A stretch of 64,000 nucleotides of DNA from Pseudorhodobacter aquimaris. Its GTDB lineage: Bacteria > Pseudomonadota > Alphaproteobacteria > Rhodobacterales > Rhodobacteraceae. Position numbers and translations under genes: made by a program. The stretch spans positions 144,288 to 208,287 of the forward strand of contig NZ_LGHS01000070.1 of the NCBI RefSeq assembly GCF_001202025.1. The letters run 5' to 3'. Below the pieces are notes generated by a model that ran no database searches, had not been told where the DNA came from, and was given only the letters and a program-made list of their open reading frames with translations. Of this stretch, positions 37,912 to 45,435 are shown piece by piece (positions within the stretch are counted from its first letter, which is position 1; every line of letters begins with the position of its first letter).

Positions 37912-38721
37912 TTAATGCGCGGGGGCACCGGCCGCATCAATCAGCCCGCGCCCGCCATCGAGCGTCACGATTTGCCCAGTCATAAAGGAGGAGGCGTCAG
38001 AGGCGAGATATTGCACAGTCTCGGCGATTTCATCAGCGGCGGCGATGCGCCCCAAAGGCGTGGCCTTGAGGATCTTGTCGCGGTAGTCGCTGTTTTCCTT
38101 CAGGGCCGCCTGCAGGCTGTCGCTAAGGACCGAACCGAAAGACACGGCATTGACCCGGATCCGCTCTGGCGCCAAAGCAACGGCCAGTGAACGTGTCATC
38201 TGCTCTACTGCGGCGCAAGAGATGGAATAGCCCAAAAGCTCGGGCTGGGTCCGCCGCGCGGCAATAGAGGACAGGTTGATGATAGAGCCGATGGTCCCTT
38301 CGGTGTTGTCGGCCTTTTCGGCCTGCAAGATCATGCGTTTGGCCGTAAGCTGTGACAGGCGCAGGCTGGTCAAGAGGTTTTGCTGCCACATCAATTCAAC
38401 CGCATCCTCATCAGGGTTGAGCGCATCCGAAGGCGCCATTTTGCGCGCGGCATTGACCAGAATATCCACCCGGTCGAAGGCATCAATCGTGGCCGAGAGC
38501 AGATTGGCGATGGTCAGCTTTTCGCGCAGGTCCCCGCCGAAATAACGCAGCGCGCCTTCGGCCTTGGCCTCTTCGCAACACTCGCTTTCCAAAAGCGATT
38601 CGTTGACATCGGCGAACATCACATTGGCCCCTTTGGCCAGAAAATGCCGCGCAACGGACAGGCCGATCCCCGCTGCGGATCCGGTGATGATGGCAGTCTT
38701 TCCGGTAAGCGAAAACGACAT
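37912..38721 (-). CDS. SDR-family oxidoreductase with altered catalytic Lys
   Basis: This 269-residue Rossmann protein is of the short-chain dehydrogenase family. The nucleotide loop is TGSAAGIGLSVARHF (residues about 14-28), the acidic NVMFADVN suggests NAD preference, and NAARKM replaces the common NNAG. The catalytic Ser lies in SIINLSSIAARR. The usual YxxxK reads YSISC, so the catalytic Lys is absent. The enzyme may be impaired or use another residue. ATG 38721 (MSFSLTGKTAIITG) was chosen over a long upstream frame. Confidence 0.85.
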   Translation of the reverse strand: MSFSLTGKTAIITGSAAGIGLSVARHFLAKGANVMFADVNESLLESECCEEAKAEGALRYFGGDLREKLTIANLLSATIDAFDRVDILVNAARKMAPSDALNPDEDAVELMWQQNLLTSLRLSQLTAKRMILQAEKADNTEGTIGSIINLSSIAARRTQPELLGYSISCAAVEQMTRSLAVALAPERIRVNAVSFGSVLSDSLQAALKENSDYRDKILKATPLGRIAAADEIAETVQYLASDASSFMTGQIVTLDGGRGLIDAAGAPAH

Positions 38722-38731
38722 GGGGTCTCTC

Positions 38732-39724
38732 CTAACGGTTCGGGCGTGCGGCGCGTGTGATGCGGAAACGCTTGTCGCTTCCGATCTCTTCCACCTGATG
38801 GAACAAGGTGGCAAGCGTCCGGTCATAGGGCAAGTGGCGGTTGGCGACCAGCCAAAGCGTACCATGCGGGGCCAAAAGCCGTGCTGCGGCCTGCAAGAAC
38901 GCCTGCCCCAAGGCGGGATCGGGGTCGCGGCCTGCGTGGAACGGCGGGTTGCAGATCACGGCATCCACACCGCGGTCCAGCTTGAAGCGGGTGGCATCGG
39001 CCCAATGGAACTCGGCGCGCGGATCAGTGATGTTGAGACGCGCACAGGCCAGCGCATTGGCCTCTGCCTCAACCAGATGGAGTGTTTTCACGCCGGGGTG
39101 CTGTAATATTTCATGGGCCAGAAACCCCCAGCCCGCCCCCAGCTCAATAATCTGCGCGGGCAGTTTTTCGGGCAGATGTGCCGCCAAAAGCACCGATCCC
39201 GCATCGGGCGCGTCGGCTGAAAATACGCCCGGCAGGGTTTGAAACCCGCCCTCGATGGTTTGCGGTTTGGCGGCCCAATCGGCCATATCATCCGCGCCGG
39301 GCCGAAAGGAGAACAGCTTGCCATGCGCCTTGGCCACGGTTTCCGAGAGGGTAAAGCGTTTGCGCAGATCGCGTAGCAGGCTGTCGATTCCATCAGTTTT
39401 TTGCCCGTCCACGATGATCACCCCATCGGGATGCAGCAAAGCCGCTGCCTGCGCCAAAAGGGCATAAGCCTCGGCCTTGGCGCGTGGCACACAGACCAGA
39501 GCCGCAGCAAATCGCGCTTCGGTCGGGGGCTCTGCCACGACAGTATATCCGCGCGCGACCAAGGCATCATAGTCCGTGCGCATCCCTTGCACCACACAGA
39601 CCCGCGCCATCGGCAGCATCGACAAATCATCTGTGCCGCGCGGGCGCAGCACCAAAACATCGCCCGAATCGGGCAACATCATCAAATCGTTTCGCAGGGC
39701 GAATAAAAGTCGTTCTGAACGCAT
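38732..39724 (-). CDS. RsmC-like 16S rRNA guanine-N2 methyltransferase
   Basis: This 330-residue class I SAM methyltransferase has a degenerate N-terminal half and a catalytic C-terminal half, as in RsmC/RlmG. The SAM-binding loop is IIELGAGWGFLAHEIL near residue 195. The substrate-base motif is VICNPPFHAGRDPD near residue 260 (NPPF). The likely target is G1207 of 16S rRNA. The choice between RsmC and RlmG cannot be settled by reading alone. Confidence 0.85.
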   Translation of the reverse strand: MRSERLLFALRNDLMMLPDSGDVLVLRPRGTDDLSMLPMARVCVVQGMRTDYDALVARGYTVVAEPPTEARFAAALVCVPRAKAEAYALLAQAAALLHPDGVIIVDGQKTDGIDSLLRDLRKRFTLSETVAKAHGKLFSFRPGADDMADWAAKPQTIEGGFQTLPGVFSADAPDAGSVLLAAHLPEKLPAQIIELGAGWGFLAHEILQHPGVKTLHLVEAEANALACARLNITDPRAEFHWADATRFKLDRGVDAVICNPPFHAGRDPDPALGQAFLQAAARLLAPHGTLWLVANRHLPYDRTLATLFHQVEEIGSDKRFRITRAARPNR

Positions 39725-39769
39725 GAGCAGCCGAACAAAGCGGCCAAAATCCTTCTTATGGGAGGGGTC

Positions 39770-40090
39770 TTACTCTTTTTCCATGGTGCATTGCAGAGGA
39801 TGCTGATGGCGGCGCGCAAAATCCATCACCTGCGCCACCTTGGTTTCGGCGACTTCAAAGGAAAATATGGCAACAACGGCCAGCCCCTTTTTATGCACGG
39901 TCAGCATAATCTCAAAGGCCTGCGCATGGTTGAGGCCAAAGAATCGTTCTAAAATGTGAACAACGAATTCCATCGGGGTGAAATCATCGTTCAGGATCAG
40001 AACCTTATACATGGGCGGGCGCTGTGTCTTAGGCTTCGGCTTGGCCATGATGGTTGCAGCGCCATCGGTTCCATCCGGCTTTTCAGACAT
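39770..40090 (-). CDS. clpS: ATP-dependent Clp protease adaptor ClpS
   Basis: This 106-residue ClpS binds N-degron substrates and hands them to ClpAP. Conserved features are [20 protein letters not shown] near residue 28 (hydrophobic-pocket Asn-Asp), [19 protein letters not shown], and the C-terminal [31 protein letters not shown] 40090 gives MSEKPDG; an in-frame GTG lies seven codons upstream. No clpA is adjacent. Confidence 0.95.
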   Translation of the reverse strand: MSEKPDGTDGAATIMAKPKPKTQRPPMYKVLILNDDFTPMEFVVHILERFFGLNHAQAFEIMLTVHKKGLAVVAIFSFEVAETKVAQVMDFARRHQHPLQCTMEKE

Positions 40091-40262
40091 CTGGAATGGC
40101 AAGTGAGGCACGTTGATCGCTCCGGCTGTTGTGGCAAACTTTTTGTATCATGATCTCAATATAGGGTTTTGCAAGGATGCGCAAAGGGGGTCGCCAGTCT
40201 TGGTTGATCAGCTTAGCGATCGGCGCAATTATGGCGCGTGATGACAAGAGGACCCTATAAGA

Positions 40263-40979
40263 ATGCATAAGATTTTAACCGTTGGCTTCGATGCCGATGA
40301 TACCCTTTGGCAAAATGAGGCATTCTTTCGGCTGACGCAGGCGCATTTTGTTGATCTTCTGTCTGATTATGCAACGCCCGATCACCTCTCTGAACGCCTG
40401 TTGGCCGCAGAACGCCGCAATTTGGGGCAGTATGGTTTTGGCATTAAAGGGTTTGTGCTGTCGATGATCGAAACCGCGATCGAGGTGACGCAAGGCCGGG
40501 TTGCGGCCACCGTCATAGCCGAGATCATGGCGGCAGGCCGCGAGATGCTGGACCACCCGATAGAGTTGCTGCCCCATGCGCAGGATGCCGTCGTGGCTGC
40601 GGCCCGCGATCATCAGGTCTTGTTGATTACAAAAGGAGATTTGCTGGACCAAGAGCGGAAACTTGCCCAGTCCGGCCTTGGCGATCTGTTCCATGGGGTC
40701 GAGATCATCTCGGATAAGACGCCCGAGGCATACGTCAGGATTTTTGCGCGTCACGGCGGCACTGCCGAGCGGGCGCTGATGGTTGGCAACTCCTTGAAAT
40801 CCGATGTTATCCCGGTGATTTCGGTGGGCGGGCACGGTGTCCATATCCCGCATGGAGAGACCTGGGCGCTGGAATATGCCGAGCCGCCAGAGGCCGATCA
40901 TCCCCGTTATCACGCCTTGCCCGATCTGGGCGGCCTATCGGCATTATTGAGCGCATTGCAAAAGGGAGCCACGCTATAG
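40263..40979 (+). CDS. HAD-superfamily hydrolase
   Basis: This 238-residue phosphatase-like protein has the HAD motif I VGFDADDTLWQNE (nucleophile D10), motif II LLITKGD near residue 122, and motif III/IV in LMVGNSLKSDVIPVISVGGHGVHIPHG near residue 180. The cap is a helical C1 type. The substrate is not identifiable from sequence. The gene lies divergently beside clpS. Confidence 0.88.
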   Translation: MHKILTVGFDADDTLWQNEAFFRLTQAHFVDLLSDYATPDHLSERLLAAERRNLGQYGFGIKGFVLSMIETAIEVTQGRVAATVIAEIMAAGREMLDHPIELLPHAQDAVVAAARDHQVLLITKGDLLDQERKLAQSGLGDLFHGVEIISDKTPEAYVRIFARHGGTAERALMVGNSLKSDVIPVISVGGHGVHIPHGETWALEYAEPPEADHPRYHALPDLGGLSALLSALQKGATL

Positions 40980-41031
40980 ATAGCGGTGATCTGCTGGTGT
41001 ACCGCTAAATGTGGCGGGTTCCCGTCAAATG

Positions 41032-41046
41032 TTAACTAGCGGTTAA
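41032..41046. promoter_or_regulatory. CtrA-like site upstream of dacC
   Basis: TTAA-CTAGCGG-TTAA matches the alphaproteobacterial CtrA pattern TTAA-N7-TTAA. It lies 127 bp before the D-Ala-D-Ala carboxypeptidase start. A cell-cycle or CtrA-controlled role is inferred from the motif alone; chance occurrence in this AT-richer spacer is possible. Confidence 0.4.
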
Positions 41047-41172
41047 AAGCCTTTGAAATGATAGTTAAAATTGGGGTTTTCTGATTGCCCGTTTCCGTGC
41101 TACCTTTGCCCAAGCAGTAAAGCCCCACAAAAAAACCGGGGCACAATGAGGCAGGAATAAGGGACCAGCGAC

Positions 41173-42756
41173 GTGGCATCGCTTCAAGGGCTTTTCGCCC
41201 GAATCTTTCTAATGATCGCATTTGCGACCTTGATTTCAGTTGTGTCTGTCCGTTCAGGTCAGGCGGCTCCCTATGCGGCGGTGGTGATTGACGCGCGCAG
41301 CGGTGAAGTGCTTTATGATCAGAACGCCGATGCCCGGTTGCATCCGGCTTCTTTGACCAAAATGCTTACGCTTTATATCGCTTTTGATGCTGTGCGTCGG
41401 GGTGAGATCTCCTTGGATACAAAGATCACCGTGTCCAAGAATGCAGCGTCCAAACCGCCCTCCAAGCTGGGGCTGAGGGCGGGGCAACGAATCGCCTTGC
41501 GTTATTTGATCCGGGCGGCTGCGGTGAAATCCGCCAATGATGCGGCCTCGGCGATCGGGGATCATCTGGGCGGATCCGAGGCGGGTTTTGCCGCACGAAT
41601 GGACCGGACGGCCAAGGCACTTGGGATGCGCAATTCGACCTTCAAGAACGCCAACGGGCTTACGGCCTCGGGGCATTTGTCGACCGCGCGTGACATGACA
41701 TTGCTGGGCCGGCGGTTGTTTTATGATTTTCCAGAGTATTATAACATTTTCTCACGGTTGCAGACCGATGCGGGCATGACGACCGTGCGCAACACCAACC
41801 GCAGGTTTCTGAATGATTACAAAGGCGCGGATGGGATCAAGACCGGCTATACCTCGGCTGCGGGTTTCAACCTGACCGCCTCGGCCGAGCGGGGCAACAA
41901 ACGCATCATCGCGACGATATTCGGCGGTAAATCCACCGCTGACCGCAATGCAAAAATGGCAAAACTGCTTGATCTGGGCTTTGGCAATGCCAAAAACAAT
42001 GTGGCCCTGCGCAAACCGGCAGCTGCTGACCTGAGCGCGGCCGTTGCCGCAACGCAAGGCAATGGCGACGGGCGCAGTGCGGGCAAGACCATCCGGCTTG
42101 TGACGGTGCTCAAGACCTCTCCGCGCCCGCGGTCACGTCCGGTCAGCGAAGAACGGGTTGTCGCCACAGCAGAGGCTGTGCTGGCGATGCAGGATGACAT
42201 TGCAGGCCTCTTGGCAGAGGTGGCAGCCCCGCTGCCGCCCAGCGTGCCGCCCGCAGCGATTGAGGCGGCCATTGCATTGGCCCGTCCCGAGCCACGCCCG
42301 GAAACAAGTGACGCGCCAAGCGAGGATATAGAGGTCGCGCTTGATCCGGCACCCGCACCAACAGCAATCACCGAGACTTCGATGGCGCTGGTCACCCCGG
42401 AAGCGGACATCGATTCATCCCCGCGCAGACGGCCTGCCAAACTGCTGGTCGCCAGTGCCGAGCCTGCCAAAGCGGCCCCCCAAGCGCCGCCGGTGGTGGT
42501 CACGAGGGTGTCGACCTCGGGTGGGCGCCATTGGGGCGTGAACCTTGGCCGCTTTCCCTCACGGTCGAGCGCGGAACGTGTGCTGATGAAGACCGCGTTG
42601 TCCGAATCCGTGGCCTTGCGCGACGGGCTGCGCAAAGTGATCGAGCGGCGCGGCGGCTATGATGCGAATTTCATGGGGCTAAGCCGTGATCAGGCGGATC
42701 TCGCCTGTCGGCGCTTGCAGGCCCGCGCAGTTCAGTGCTTTACCATCGGCCCTTGA
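41173..42756 (+). CDS. dacC: D-alanyl-D-alanine carboxypeptidase with SPOR domain
   Basis: This is a 527-residue penicillin-binding protein of the S11 (PBP5/6) family with an N-terminal export signal (about 8-31). The active-site motifs are SLTK (S60-K63), SAN (S120-N122) and KTG (K223-G225). A long Pro/Ala-rich linker (about 300-440) leads to a C-terminal SPOR domain (HWGVNLGRFPSRSSAERVLM to the end) that binds denuded septal glycan. It trims peptidoglycan pentapeptides, probably at division sites. The start codon is GTG. A CtrA-like box lies upstream. Confidence 0.92.
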   Translation: MASLQGLFARIFLMIAFATLISVVSVRSGQAAPYAAVVIDARSGEVLYDQNADARLHPASLTKMLTLYIAFDAVRRGEISLDTKITVSKNAASKPPSKLGLRAGQRIALRYLIRAAAVKSANDAASAIGDHLGGSEAGFAARMDRTAKALGMRNSTFKNANGLTASGHLSTARDMTLLGRRLFYDFPEYYNIFSRLQTDAGMTTVRNTNRRFLNDYKGADGIKTGYTSAAGFNLTASAERGNKRIIATIFGGKSTADRNAKMAKLLDLGFGNAKNNVALRKPAAADLSAAVAATQGNGDGRSAGKTIRLVTVLKTSPRPRSRPVSEERVVATAEAVLAMQDDIAGLLAEVAAPLPPSVPPAAIEAAIALARPEPRPETSDAPSEDIEVALDPAPAPTAITETSMALVTPEADIDSSPRRRPAKLLVASAEPAKAAPQAPPVVVTRVSTSGGRHWGVNLGRFPSRSSAERVLMKTALSESVALRDGLRKVIERRGGYDANFMGLSRDQADLACRRLQARAVQCFTIGP

Positions 42757-42852
42757 TCGGTTCTGGATTTTTGGCCCCTGTGATCAGGCAGTGCTTGCGC
42801 TGCGCTCCGGTTTGATGAACTTTGGCCCCTGATCTCTTTGAAGGAAGCTGCC

Positions 42853-43545
42853 ATGCCCCGTCCCGTTTTTGTCATTCCGGCCCCTGAACAAGCCAGTATT
42901 GCGGTTTCTGGCGGAACCGCTCGTTTTCCGGTTCGGCGAATTTTTTGTGTGGGCCGCAACTACGGCGAACATGCGCGCGAGATGGGCCATGATCCCGATG
43001 CCGAGCCTCCTTTCTTTTTCACCAAACCTGCGGATGCCGTTGTGGATGATGGTGCACGGGTCGCGTTTCCGACGCAGACCGACGAGCTTCACCATGAGGC
43101 AGAGCTGGTCGTCGCCATTGGCACCGGTGGCGCGAATATCGCGGTCGAAGATGCGCTTGGGCATGTCTGGGGCTATGCAGCGGGGAATGATCTGACGCGC
43201 CGCGATATGCAGGCGGTGGCCAAGGCGGCGCGACGCCCATGGGATATGGCCAAAGGGTTTGACAATTCGGCCGTCGTGGGCGCGCTGCACCGTGCGGTCG
43301 ATGGGGCGGTACCAAAGGGGCGCATCCGGTGCTTGGTGGATGATGATCTGCGTCAGGATGCCGATCTTGCCGAAATGATCTGGCCCGTTGAGTGGGTCAT
43401 TGCGCATCTTTCAACCTTGGTTGCGCTTGCGCCGGGGGATTTGATCATGACCGGCACCCCCGCAGGGGTCGGCCCGATCAAGCCCGGCCAGACCTGTGCG
43501 ATAGAAATCGACGGGTTGTCCCCCGCCCGCGTCACGCTGGGCTAG
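42853..43545 (+). CDS. Fumarylacetoacetate hydrolase (FAH) family protein
   Basis: This 230-residue protein has the FAH fold. Features are IFCVGRNYGEHAREMGHD near residue 30, PPFFFTKPADAVV, the metal-binding ELHHEAELVVAIG near residue 80 (HxExE pattern), GYAAGNDLTRRDMQ, and LIMTGTPAGVGPIKPG near residue 195. Members are acylpyruvases, oxaloacetate decarboxylases or hydratases; the substrate is not clear here. ATG 42853 follows GAAGGAAG. The spacer before it has two TTTGGCCCCTG copies about 50 bp apart. Confidence 0.9.
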   Translation: MPRPVFVIPAPEQASIAVSGGTARFPVRRIFCVGRNYGEHAREMGHDPDAEPPFFFTKPADAVVDDGARVAFPTQTDELHHEAELVVAIGTGGANIAVEDALGHVWGYAAGNDLTRRDMQAVAKAARRPWDMAKGFDNSAVVGALHRAVDGAVPKGRIRCLVDDDLRQDADLAEMIWPVEWVIAHLSTLVALAPGDLIMTGTPAGVGPIKPGQTCAIEIDGLSPARVTLG

Positions 43546-44096
43546 GCGCGGCCGGAGGTGGCGGAAAGGGCCAGAGGCTCTACCCCCAAATGGCGAAGGG
43601 ATTCGGCCCATTTGGTCGCATCATTTTCTGAAAAGACCAACCCCTCGGCTGCCTCCGATGTTAGCCAGTCATTCCGCAGGATTTCCGCTTCCAGCTGGTC
43701 CGGCCCCCAACCGGCATAGCCAAGGGCCAAAAGCGCGTCATTTGGTCCTTCGCCCCGGCCAAGTGCGCGCAATACATCCTGGGTGGCAGTCATGCCAAAA
43801 CGGCCGGAAATATCCATCGTGCCGTCTTCTGTGTGATATTCCGGCGAATGCAGCACAAAGCCGCGACCCCGCTCAACCGGCCCGCCGAAATGCACCGAGA
43901 TTCCGCGTCCTTCGGGCAGATGCGGGATGCCCAATTGTTCGAGCAACTCGGGAAAGGTCAACTCCGCCACGGGCTTGTTGATGATCAAGCCCATCGATCC
44001 CTCACGCGAATGCGCGCACATCAGGATCACCGCACCTTCAAAGCGGGGGTCCTCCATGCCGGGCATGGCAATAAGCAATTTTCCTGTCAGATCCAT
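43542..44096 (-). CDS. YqgE/AlgH family protein
   Basis: This 184-residue protein is of the UPF0301 (YqgE/AlgH) family. It starts MDLTGKLLIAMPGMEDPRFEGAVILMCAHS, with MGLIINKP near residue 34, VHFGGPVERGRGFVLHS near residue 70 and LALGYAGWGPDQLEAEI near residue 128. Function is not settled; AlgH was first named as an alginate regulator. The ATG at 44096 has GGAAAAG upstream; a second ATG at 44114 is in frame. Confidence 0.93.
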   Translation of the reverse strand: MDLTGKLLIAMPGMEDPRFEGAVILMCAHSREGSMGLIINKPVAELTFPELLEQLGIPHLPEGRGISVHFGGPVERGRGFVLHSPEYHTEDGTMDISGRFGMTATQDVLRALGRGEGPNDALLALGYAGWGPDQLEAEILRNDWLTSEAAEGLVFSENDATKWAESLRHLGVEPLALSATSGRA

Positions 44097-44246
44097 TGGT
44101 TCATTCTTTTCCATAATTAGAAGATGGGGTCGGAGGCGCGAATCCTCAAGTCTTTTTGCGCGGGGTGGCGCAATCACGCACGGACTGGCGGCAAACTGAC
44201 GTCTATGTGATTGTAAACATCGCTGCGAAATGGATATCTATGGCCC

Positions 44247-45050
44247 ATGAATATGAAACATGCTTTCCTTGCGCTCGGCCTTGCCGCTGGCCTACTGGCC
44301 CATTCTGCACAGGCGCAGCCGCAGATCCTGACAGCCGGTTTGCGAACCGGTTGGCAGATGGAGAACGGCAACCAGATGGCTGCCTTTCAGATGACGCTGC
44401 AAGACGGGTGGAAAACCTATTGGCGCGCGCCGGGGGATGCAGGGATTCCGCCGCATTTTGACTGGTCGGGATCGCAGAATGTGAAATCGGTGCGCTTTCA
44501 CTGGCCGCGCCCTTCGGTGATTGCGGTGGGCGGGATGCAGACCTTTGGCTACAGCCGGGAGTTGGTCCTGCCTGTCGAGGTGGTGCCGCAAGACCCGAAT
44601 TTGCCGATGGCGTTGAAGGCCTCGGTCGATTTGGGCGTGTGTTCCGATATCTGTGTGCCTGCGGCCTTTAACGTGGCCGCACAGTTGCCCCGGTCCGCTG
44701 TACGCGATGAGGTGATCACCCGGGCCCTGCGTCAGCGGCCCTCTACCGCAAAAGAAGCTGGTGTACGTCGGACGACCTGCGCCATCACCCCGCAAAAAGA
44801 CGGGCTGCGGCTGGCGGTGAATGTGGTCATGCCATCTTTGGGCGGCGAAGAGGCGGTGGTGGTGGAGCCGGGTCAGGCCGGTGTCTGGGTCTCGCCTGCC
44901 GATGTGACGCGCAAGGGCGATGACCTCCATGCCGAGGTTGATATGGTCGGACCTTCGGGCGGGGTGTTCAGCCTACAGCGGGATGCGATTGTGCTGACGG
45001 TTCTGGGCAAGCACCGCGCGGTGGAAATCCACGGCTGTAGCGCGCCCTGA
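44247..45050 (+). CDS. DsbD N-terminal domain-like periplasmic protein
   Basis: This 267-residue exported protein has a signal peptide (MNMKHAFLALGLAAGLLAHSAQA) and an immunoglobulin-like DsbD alpha-type domain: MTLQDGWKTYWRAPGDAGIPPHFDW near residue 50 and the redox-type cysteines in LGVCSDICVPA near residue 132. It lacks DsbD's membrane and thioredoxin domains. It probably works in periplasmic thiol or copper/cytochrome maturation; the partner is not visible here. The start at 44247 is preferred, with a second ATG two codons on. Confidence 0.82.
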   Translation: MNMKHAFLALGLAAGLLAHSAQAQPQILTAGLRTGWQMENGNQMAAFQMTLQDGWKTYWRAPGDAGIPPHFDWSGSQNVKSVRFHWPRPSVIAVGGMQTFGYSRELVLPVEVVPQDPNLPMALKASVDLGVCSDICVPAAFNVAAQLPRSAVRDEVITRALRQRPSTAKEAGVRRTTCAITPQKDGLRLAVNVVMPSLGGEEAVVVEPGQAGVWVSPADVTRKGDDLHAEVDMVGPSGGVFSLQRDAIVLTVLGKHRAVEIHGCSAP

Positions 45051-45052
45051 GG

Positions 45053-45385
45053 TCATTCGGCTGTGCTGTGCATCCGTTCGATATAGGCGCGCATTTCTTC
45101 GGCTTCATGGCGTGCTTCGCGCAGCCCTTCCATCGCGGCGCGCAGCTCTGCCTCGGTCTGGCTGATCTGGTTGGTCAGCTCTGCCTCGCGCTGTTCAAGA
45201 TACAAGATCGCCTGATCGCGCATCTCCTCGGCCTCGTGCAGGGATTGCGCAAGCCCGTCCACCTCGTTCACATCGCCCCCGGCCACACGGGTAAAGCGGT
45301 GGAGTATCCAATGCGTTAGCCACCCCAGCATGAATGCCACGAAGAGGATGACGGTGGTGGCGATAATGAATACGGTACGGTCCAT
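45053..45385 (-). CDS. Membrane-anchored coiled-coil protein
   Basis: This 110-residue protein starts MDRTVFIIATTVILFVAFML with one N-terminal membrane helix (about 4-28). It then has a long, continuous, charged coiled coil (about 45-108, for example AEEMRDQAILYLEQREAELT) facing one side of the membrane. No enzymatic motif is present. It lies 50 nt downstream of the OmpA-like gene on the same strand and may belong to its transcript. I do not recognise a named family. Confidence 0.72.
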   Translation of the reverse strand: MDRTVFIIATTVILFVAFMLGWLTHWILHRFTRVAGGDVNEVDGLAQSLHEAEEMRDQAILYLEQREAELTNQISQTEAELRAAMEGLREARHEAEEMRAYIERMHSTAE

Positions 45386-45435
45386 TCTGCTACTTTTATC
45401 TCCGGGCCGGGCTTGGGGCAAGCGCGACCGTTACG

